Positions 59,462 through 64,000 of a stretch of 64,000 bases of DNA are shown piece after piece. The first letter of the stretch is position 1; each line of letters starts with the position of its first letter. Source of the DNA: Enterococcus faecium (GTDB lineage: Bacteria; Bacillota; Bacilli; Lactobacillales; Enterococcaceae). Position numbers and translations under genes: made by a program. A model generated the notes under the pieces. It did not search any database. It saw only the letters and a list, made by a program, of their open reading frames with translations, and had not been told where the DNA came from. The DNA lies in the NCBI RefSeq assembly GCF_029023785.1, contig NZ_CP118955.1:1972501-2036500 (forward strand), in the 5' to 3' direction.

Positions 59462-59496
59462 GGTTGTGAGCAAAAGATTCAGACCTAATCATTCAA

Positions 59497-59541
59497 GAAA
59501 AAACGCAAAAACAACTCTTTGTGAGTTACGTTTTTTGTTTC
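59497..59541 (+). terminator. terminator after the Nudix gene
   Basis: AAAAACG ... AACTC / GAGTT ... CGTTTTT with a T run. Confidence 0.6.
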
Positions 59542-59581
59542 AGAATTTTGATGTATTCGTAAACTTTCTGAATAAAAAATT

Positions 59582-59629
59582 AACAATAGCAGAAAAAGCT
59601 CGTACGAACTTTTTCTGCTATTGTTTTAT
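59582..59629 (+). terminator. strong Rho-independent terminator
   Basis: AATAGCAGAAAAAG / CTTTTTCTGCTATT around CTCGTACGAA, followed by GTTTTATT. Confidence 0.85.
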
Positions 59630-59654
59630 TGGTTTGTCATAATTAGTGAGCTTT

Positions 59655-59800
59655 TCTTCAAAAGAAAAATTCCTAGAAACAAAAGTCATTAAGACTTTTT
59701 ATTAACAAGGCTAACCCTAACGCTCCTATCAGTTTCATTCATTTTTTATCCCTTGATAACCGAATGTCTGCCCATTTTTTCTACTACTTGGCTCTTTCTT
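59655..59800 (-). ncRNA. candidate TldR guide RNA (scaffold and guide)
   Basis: In TnpB and TldR systems the guide RNA overlaps and follows the 3' end of the protein gene on the same strand. Here the complement folds into a stem TTATCAAGG / CCTTGTTAA (about 59706-59759, one mismatch) with an inner CTGAT / GTTAG stem, then a hairpin AAAAGTC / GACTTTT (59683-59699). The guide would lie 3' of these stems (lower coordinates, roughly 59655-59682). Both ends and the guide boundary are guesses. Confidence 0.45.
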
Positions 59801-60756
59801 ACGGAATTGCTTTCTTCTGCTCCGTCGGTATTGATCAAAAGAAATTTTTTATTATACCATTGGGACTTATAACGCAATTTTGTTATTAATTTATGCCAGT
59901 CGTGAATAGAAAAATCAGCATGTGCCTCTTCTTTTGGAAAAGATTCTACAAATAAGTAGTCATATTGTTTGACCAATTTCCCAGATAATTGTTCAAGATA
60001 ATCTTCTCGCTGGTTCTTTTGTTTCAGATAAAGATCCATTACTTTTCTCTTTTGTTTCTGATAATTGCTTGCCTGATCTAACCTGATCTTTCTATGGTGA
60101 GCGGAGCGGACTTTCACATTCAATTTCCGCTGTGCATGTTGCAGCTTTTCTTCTGTCTGGTGAAATTTTGGTAAAGTTACTTCTAGAGGTCGAGATGTTT
60201 GGATCAATGTCTTCGGATGATAGGCGATCCCGATCCATTTAGCTAAAGATTCTTTTTTTACTGGCGAAACATCACAAAGTAGTGCGACATAAAATTCTTC
60301 ATTATATCGAGCAGAAATCGTAGCGGAGCGAATCGATCCTTCAACTGGCCGATGCTGATTTATCTTGATTAGTTCTTTTTGTTTTGGTAACTTTAAGTAG
60401 CCATTTTCCAGATAGATCGTACGGGTTTGGTTGTTGGTCGTATAAGATTGCCACATACTTTTTTTCGTTTTAAGCTTTGGGAAGCTGGCACGTCCCTTGA
60501 AATAATTGCGAAAAGCCCGATCCAAATTAAGCTGTGCATTTGCTAAAGCAAGACTGTCTACTTCTTTTAAGAATGGGTATTCTTTTTTTAATGTAGCGGG
60601 TGTGAGCGAAAAATTGGCTATTCCTGTTTGTTGCCAACTTTTCTGCCGCTTTTTCAGCAAATGGTTATAGGTAAATCGAGCACATCCAAAAGTACGAATC
60701 AATTGCTGTTTTTGTTCTTCTGTCGGATACATACGGAATTTAAAAGCTTTTAGCAT
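59746..60756 (-). CDS. tldR: TldR: TnpB-like nuclease-dead, RNA-guided repressor (oppF-linked)
   Basis: This 336 aa protein is TnpB-like from its first residues (LKAFKFRMYPTEEQKQQLIRTFGCARFTYN, SFPKLKTKKS) to RuvC-II (LFVESF, Glu at 271 kept). At the RuvC-I site, where active TnpB has GIDLG, it reads GIAYH (Ala at 178 for the catalytic Asp). After KFLLIN the zinc-finger cysteines and the last catalytic Asp (DRD) are absent and the protein is about 40 residues short. It should bind a guide RNA and DNA without cutting. GGAGG overlaps the oppF stop 7 nt before the ATG, so it is co-translated with oppF. No TnpA or transposon ends are near. Known oppF-linked TldRs of enterococci repress promoters. 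Confidence 0.88.
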   Translation of the reverse strand: MLKAFKFRMYPTEEQKQQLIRTFGCARFTYNHLLKKRQKSWQQTGIANFSLTPATLKKEYPFLKEVDSLALANAQLNLDRAFRNYFKGRASFPKLKTKKSMWQSYTTNNQTRTIYLENGYLKLPKQKELIKINQHRPVEGSIRSATISARYNEEFYVALLCDVSPVKKESLAKWIGIAYHPKTLIQTSRPLEVTLPKFHQTEEKLQHAQRKLNVKVRSAHHRKIRLDQASNYQKQKRKVMDLYLKQKNQREDYLEQLSGKLVKQYDYLFVESFPKEEAHADFSIHDWHKLITKLRYKSQWYNKKFLLINTDGAEESNSVRKSQVVEKMGRHSVIKG

Positions 60757-60767
60757 CTATGTCCCTC

Positions 60768-61721
60768 CTAGTTAGCAACCAGAAGAGATTCCTTTTGTCG
60801 TTTTAGTTTTTTTGCGTAATATGGGACTTCCTGCTCAGTTGCATAGACAAAATGTTCTGGTGCGATTTCACGAAGTTGACGTACTTGTCCGTCATCTGGT
60901 TCAGGTTGATATTTGATTCTTCTGCGTTTTCTCTCATGGTCTGGATCTGGTAGAGGAATAGCAGATAACAAACTTTCTGTATAAGGATGAACACCGTGAT
61001 TATAGATTTCATCACTTGTTCCCATCTCTAATAACAAGCCGTTATGCATTACACCGATTCGGTCACTAATATGTTTAACCATCGACAAATCATGTGCAAT
61101 AAATAGATAGGTCAATTGATGTTCTTTTTGGAGATCTTGCAACAAATTGACCACTTGGGCTTGGATCGACACATCTAGTGCAGAAATTGGTTCATCACAA
61201 ATGATAAAACGCGGTTTTACTGCCAATGCTCGTGCAATACCAATACGCTGGCGTTGCCCACCTGAAAATTCATGAGGATAACGAGTACCGTGGCTTGGAT
61301 TCAATCCAACAGTTCTCAATAGATCATCGACTTTTTTTGCACGCTCTTCAGATGATTTAGCTAGTCCATTAACATCAATTCCTTCGGCAATGATATCTCT
61401 GACTTTCATACGAGGATTCAACGAAGCGTATGGATCTTGAAAGATCATCTGAACATCATGCCGGAATTTCGTCAAACCTTTTTTATCTTTGATCTTCGTT
61501 ATATCTTGACCGTCGAATAATATCTCACCATCAGTAGGTTCATTCAAGCGAATGATCGTACGGCCAGTAGTGGATTTTCCGCTTCCAGATTCTCCAACTA
61601 AACCGAATGTTTCTCCTTCATAAATGTGAAAGCTGATGTCATTTACAGCATGTACTTCATTCTTTTTTCCTACATTGAAATACTGTTTCAATCCTTTAAC
61701 TTCAAGTAGTTTATTTGGCAT
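60768..61721 (-). CDS. oppF: oligopeptide ABC transporter ATP-binding protein OppF
   Basis: This 317 aa ATPase has Walker A GESGSGKST, signature FSGGQRQRI, Walker B FIICDEPISALD and the peptide-transporter C-terminal extension. It powers oligopeptide uptake with OppD. It overlaps oppD by 11 nt; GGAGG lies 8 nt before the ATG at 61721. Its stop codon forms part of the tldR ribosome binding site. Confidence 0.96.
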   Translation of the reverse strand: MPNKLLEVKGLKQYFNVGKKNEVHAVNDISFHIYEGETFGLVGESGSGKSTTGRTIIRLNEPTDGEILFDGQDITKIKDKKGLTKFRHDVQMIFQDPYASLNPRMKVRDIIAEGIDVNGLAKSSEERAKKVDDLLRTVGLNPSHGTRYPHEFSGGQRQRIGIARALAVKPRFIICDEPISALDVSIQAQVVNLLQDLQKEHQLTYLFIAHDLSMVKHISDRIGVMHNGLLLEMGTSDEIYNHGVHPYTESLLSAIPLPDPDHERKRRRIKYQPEPDDGQVRQLREIAPEHFVYATEQEVPYYAKKLKRQKESLLVAN

Positions 61722-62781
61722 CAGCAATTCCTCCTTGACCGTAAGTATGTTTTTGTTTCTCTTTAAAGATAGCCCAGCGACGTTGGATTTCTTCTGGCGG
61801 TGTCACTTTGGGTGCCTGCGGAGCAAGTAGCCAAGTTGCTGCCTTGTGTGTTTTTGATAGTTCAAAAAATGGTGGTTCTTGTTCTGCATCGATTTTCATC
61901 GCGAATTCATTTCTTGGATAGAATGCGTCTCCTTTTGGCGGGTTCAATAAATCCGGTGGAGAACCAGGAATAGCATACAATCGATCGTTCGCACTATCTA
62001 ATGTCGGCATTGAACCAAGCAGTCCCCAAGTATAGGGATGTTGCGGGTTGTAGAAAATTTCTTCCGATGTTCCAACTTCAACGATTCTTCCTCCATACAT
62101 GACAGCGACACGATCAGCGACATTCGCTACTACACCAAGGTCATGAGTGATAAAGATAATTGATGTATCGATTTTTGTCTGAATTTCTTTCAGCAGCTCC
62201 AAAATCTGTGCTTGAATAGTCACATCAAGCGCTGTTGTAGGTTCATCAGCAATCAGGATTTCCGGATAACATACCAGTGCAATCGCGATCACGATCCGTT
62301 GACGCTGACCTCCTGAGAACTGATGCGGATAACTGTTGATACGTTTCTCAGCTTCGGGTATTCCAACTAATTTAAGCAATTCTAATGCAGCTTTTTGTCC
62401 CTCTTTTTTTGAAACTTTATTATGCTTTCTAAGGGACTCAGCGACTTGCTTCCCAATGGGCATCGTCGGATCTAAAGAGGTCATTGGATCTTGGAAAATC
62501 ATCGCTATTTCTTTACCACGGATTTTTTGCATCTCTCTTTCTGATTTTCCAACGATATCGTTACCTTTAAAGAGGATTTGACCAGCATCTATATTGGCGT
62601 TGCTTGACAGCAAGCGCATGATGCTTCTGGTCGTCACTGATTTTCCACTTCCAGATTCCCCAACGATCGCCAATGTTTCTCCTTTATTCAAATGAAAATT
62701 GACACCGCGAATCGCTCGTACCTTTCCAGCATACGTATCAAAAGAGATTTCTAAGTCTTTCACTTCTAAAATTTTCGTCAT
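61711..62781 (-). CDS. oppD: oligopeptide ABC transporter ATP-binding protein OppD
   Basis: This 356 aa ATPase has Walker A GESGSGKSV, signature FSGGQRQRI, Walker B ILIADEPTTALD and the OppD C-terminal segment (IPGSPPDLLNPPKGDAFYPR). An ATG at 62781, 5 nt after the oppC stop, is used as the start. Confidence 0.96.
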   Translation of the reverse strand: MTKILEVKDLEISFDTYAGKVRAIRGVNFHLNKGETLAIVGESGSGKSVTTRSIMRLLSSNANIDAGQILFKGNDIVGKSEREMQKIRGKEIAMIFQDPMTSLDPTMPIGKQVAESLRKHNKVSKKEGQKAALELLKLVGIPEAEKRINSYPHQFSGGQRQRIVIAIALVCYPEILIADEPTTALDVTIQAQILELLKEIQTKIDTSIIFITHDLGVVANVADRVAVMYGGRIVEVGTSEEIFYNPQHPYTWGLLGSMPTLDSANDRLYAIPGSPPDLLNPPKGDAFYPRNEFAMKIDAEQEPPFFELSKTHKAATWLLAPQAPKVTPPEEIQRRWAIFKEKQKHTYGQGGIADAK

Positions 62782-62786
62782 CGTCT

Positions 62787-63830
62787 TCACTCTTTCATTT
62801 TAGGATCAAAGGCATCACGCAATCCATCAGCAAGTAAGTTAAAGCCAATCATGATAACCGATAAAGTTACTGCCGGAATCCATAATAGATAAGGCAGATA
62901 CAGGAATGTCTTGTACCCTTCGCTCAACATCGTTCCTAATGAAGCTGACGGAGGCGTAAGACCTAAACCGATAAAGCTTAAAAAGGCTTCGAAGAAAATA
63001 GCAGATGGAATACTAAACATCATTTGAATAATAATGACACTAGAGATATTCGGCAAAATATGTTTGAATGCAATTTTCATTCTTGATTCACCTAATGTCA
63101 ATCCAGCTAAAACATATTCTTGATCTTTTAATTTCATTGTTTGTGCACGAACGATACGTGCCATTGGTATCCAGTTTGTGATGGCCATAGCAGCCACGAT
63201 TGAAAAAATTCCTGGTTCAAAAACGACCAACATCAAAATCATGACAACGAGGTTTGGAATTCCTGATAAGATTTCCAAAAAACGTTGCATCACGTTATCG
63301 ACACGTCCGCCTAACAAACCAGAAACCAACCCGTAAGCTACACCAATCGTTACATCTAGTAATGCAGCAATAAATGCGATCAGCAACGAGATTCTCGTTC
63401 CCATAAATAAGCGGCTTAATACATCACGTCCCAAACCGTCTGTTCCTAAAAAGAAATTTACGTTTGAAGGGACGTTTGCTTGAGCATATTTATCAACAAG
63501 TTCACCACCAACCATTGCTTTTCCATTCAATCCATCGATATTGATTCCCGGAATACGAGGAGGCAAATTGATATAAGCCACGTTTTGGGCAGTTGGATCA
63601 TGAGGAGAAACAAAGATTGTGATCACAGAGATCAAAATGATGACCAATAGTAAAACCATTGAAATAACGGCAGCTTTGTTTTTCTTTAAACGGCGCCATG
63701 AATCTTGGATAAAATTCAAAGAAGGTGCAGTAATCTGTTCACGTTCTTCTTCGGTATTTTTTTGTAATGGAAGAAATTCATCCGCAGGGATATCTGCAAC
63801 TGTTTCATAACGCTTTGGTATCATTTCCAT
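62787..63830 (-). CDS. oppC: oligopeptide ABC transporter permease OppC
   Basis: This 347 aa permease has an N-terminal cytoplasmic arm (about 1-50) and six membrane helices. The inner-membrane EAA loop is GLTLGESRMKIAFKHILPNI and the GTDGLGRDVLSRL motif is typical of OppC/DppC. GAGG lies 4 nt before the first ATG (63830) and 10 nt before the next (63824). The first ATG follows the oppB stop directly. Confidence 0.95.
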   Translation of the reverse strand: MEMIPKRYETVADIPADEFLPLQKNTEEEREQITAPSLNFIQDSWRRLKKNKAAVISMVLLLVIILISVITIFVSPHDPTAQNVAYINLPPRIPGINIDGLNGKAMVGGELVDKYAQANVPSNVNFFLGTDGLGRDVLSRLFMGTRISLLIAFIAALLDVTIGVAYGLVSGLLGGRVDNVMQRFLEILSGIPNLVVMILMLVVFEPGIFSIVAAMAITNWIPMARIVRAQTMKLKDQEYVLAGLTLGESRMKIAFKHILPNISSVIIIQMMFSIPSAIFFEAFLSFIGLGLTPPSASLGTMLSEGYKTFLYLPYLLWIPAVTLSVIMIGFNLLADGLRDAFDPKMKE

Positions 63831-64000
63831 TTATCCTCGGCTCCCTTCTGAAACACGAATTCTTGGATCAACTAGACCGTACAATAGATCCACGATCAAA
63901 ATAACAAAAATCAGCATAAATGAGTAAAGGATCGTTACAGCCATGATCGTAGGATAATCATTTGTTGTGATTGACTTAACGAATTGTTCCCCGATACCAG
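63831..64000 (-). CDS. oppB: oligopeptide ABC transporter permease OppB, C-terminal part (cut by window edge)
   Basis: The last 55 codons of an OppB/DppB-type permease are present, ending LIVDLLYGLVDPRIRVSE before a short tail and TAA, which is the classic OppB C-terminus. The remainder and probably oppA lie beyond the window. The stop codon abuts the oppC start. Confidence 0.9.
   Translation of the reverse strand, partial: GIGEQFVKSITTNDYPTIMAVTILYSFMLIFVILIVDLLYGLVDPRIRVSEGSRG

Noticed and set aside
59454..59642. 62-codon frame after the Nudix gene
   Set aside because: It runs through two terminator hairpins and overlaps the Nudix stop; it is a chance frame.
59746..60756. Ordinary IS200/IS605 transposase accessory gene or pseudogene
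   Set aside because: The frame is intact and coupled to oppF, there is no TnpA or terminal hairpin, and the lost residues are exactly the catalytic ones, which fits exaptation better than decay.

Overview
The window is a low-GC Firmicutes chromosome segment, almost certainly Enterococcus and most likely Enterococcus faecium. The 16S rRNA 5' part at the left edge carries the variable-region-1 sequence I associate with E. faecium. The gene content also fits: EbsC/YbaK, RNase J2, a Mga-like regulator, an IS30 element, an EfrAB-like exporter and a mannose-class PTS with two sugar-amine deglycase-like SIS proteins. There are no tRNAs, no prophage and no CRISPR array.

Layout. 1-1250 (minus): 5' part of 16S rRNA, its leader and three tandem promoters. 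1529-13908: housekeeping genes of the yut/yun/yug type (S1-domain protein, PatB-type lyase, cyclophilin, ferredoxin-NADP reductase under a Fur-like palindrome, PgpA-like protein, YutD/YutF, YunD nucleotidase, SRP RNA, TadA, PucR-type regulator, RsmF, TetR). 14217-22536: Mga-like regulator, YugP protease, YjdM, then NrnA, YtoI, YtkL, EbsC and RNase J2. 23084-25261: a two-gene ABC system behind an OmpR-type direct repeat. 25362-30143: CsbD, isoaspartyl dipeptidase, YfcC transporter, a candidate small RNA and a SIS protein. 30261-32203: structured noncoding DNA, a small membrane protein and an IS30 element. 32493-34436: galU and gpsA. 35069-42515 (minus): a LevR-type sigma-54 activator followed by PTS IIA-IIB-IIC-IID and two SIS proteins, read as a glucoselysine/fructoselysine (gfr-type) operon. 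43709-47190: heterodimeric ABC exporter. 47230-50582: FolT behind a tetrahydrofolate riboswitch, MgsA, a MsmK-type sugar ABC ATPase with a cre site, and a NiaX-like vitamin transporter with two palindromes over its promoter. 51055-59461: KsgA, RnmV, TatD, amino-acid permease, MetG and a Nudix-wHTH protein. 59746-64000 (minus): the 3' part of an oligopeptide ABC operon, oppB (partial)-oppC-oppD-oppF, followed 11 nt later by a TnpB homologue.

The most striking item is that last gene. It is a TnpB-family protein that lacks the first RuvC aspartate, the zinc finger and the terminal RuvC aspartate. It has its own ribosome binding site coupled to the oppF stop and no TnpA or transposon ends nearby. 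This matches the oppF-linked TldR proteins (TnpB-like nuclease-dead repressors), which are RNA-guided transcription factors. The DNA just downstream can fold into stems and is the expected place for the guide RNA.

Other points worth a second look are a perfect -24/-12 sigma-54 promoter built into the 3' arm of the levR terminator, a family of dispersed hairpin repeats at gene 3' ends (about 11.45, 15.7, 50.7-51.05 and 55.9 kb), and four gene-free intervals that look like independent small-RNA or structured-RNA units (about 29.2, 30.3-30.5, 34.6-35.0 and 43.0-43.16 kb).
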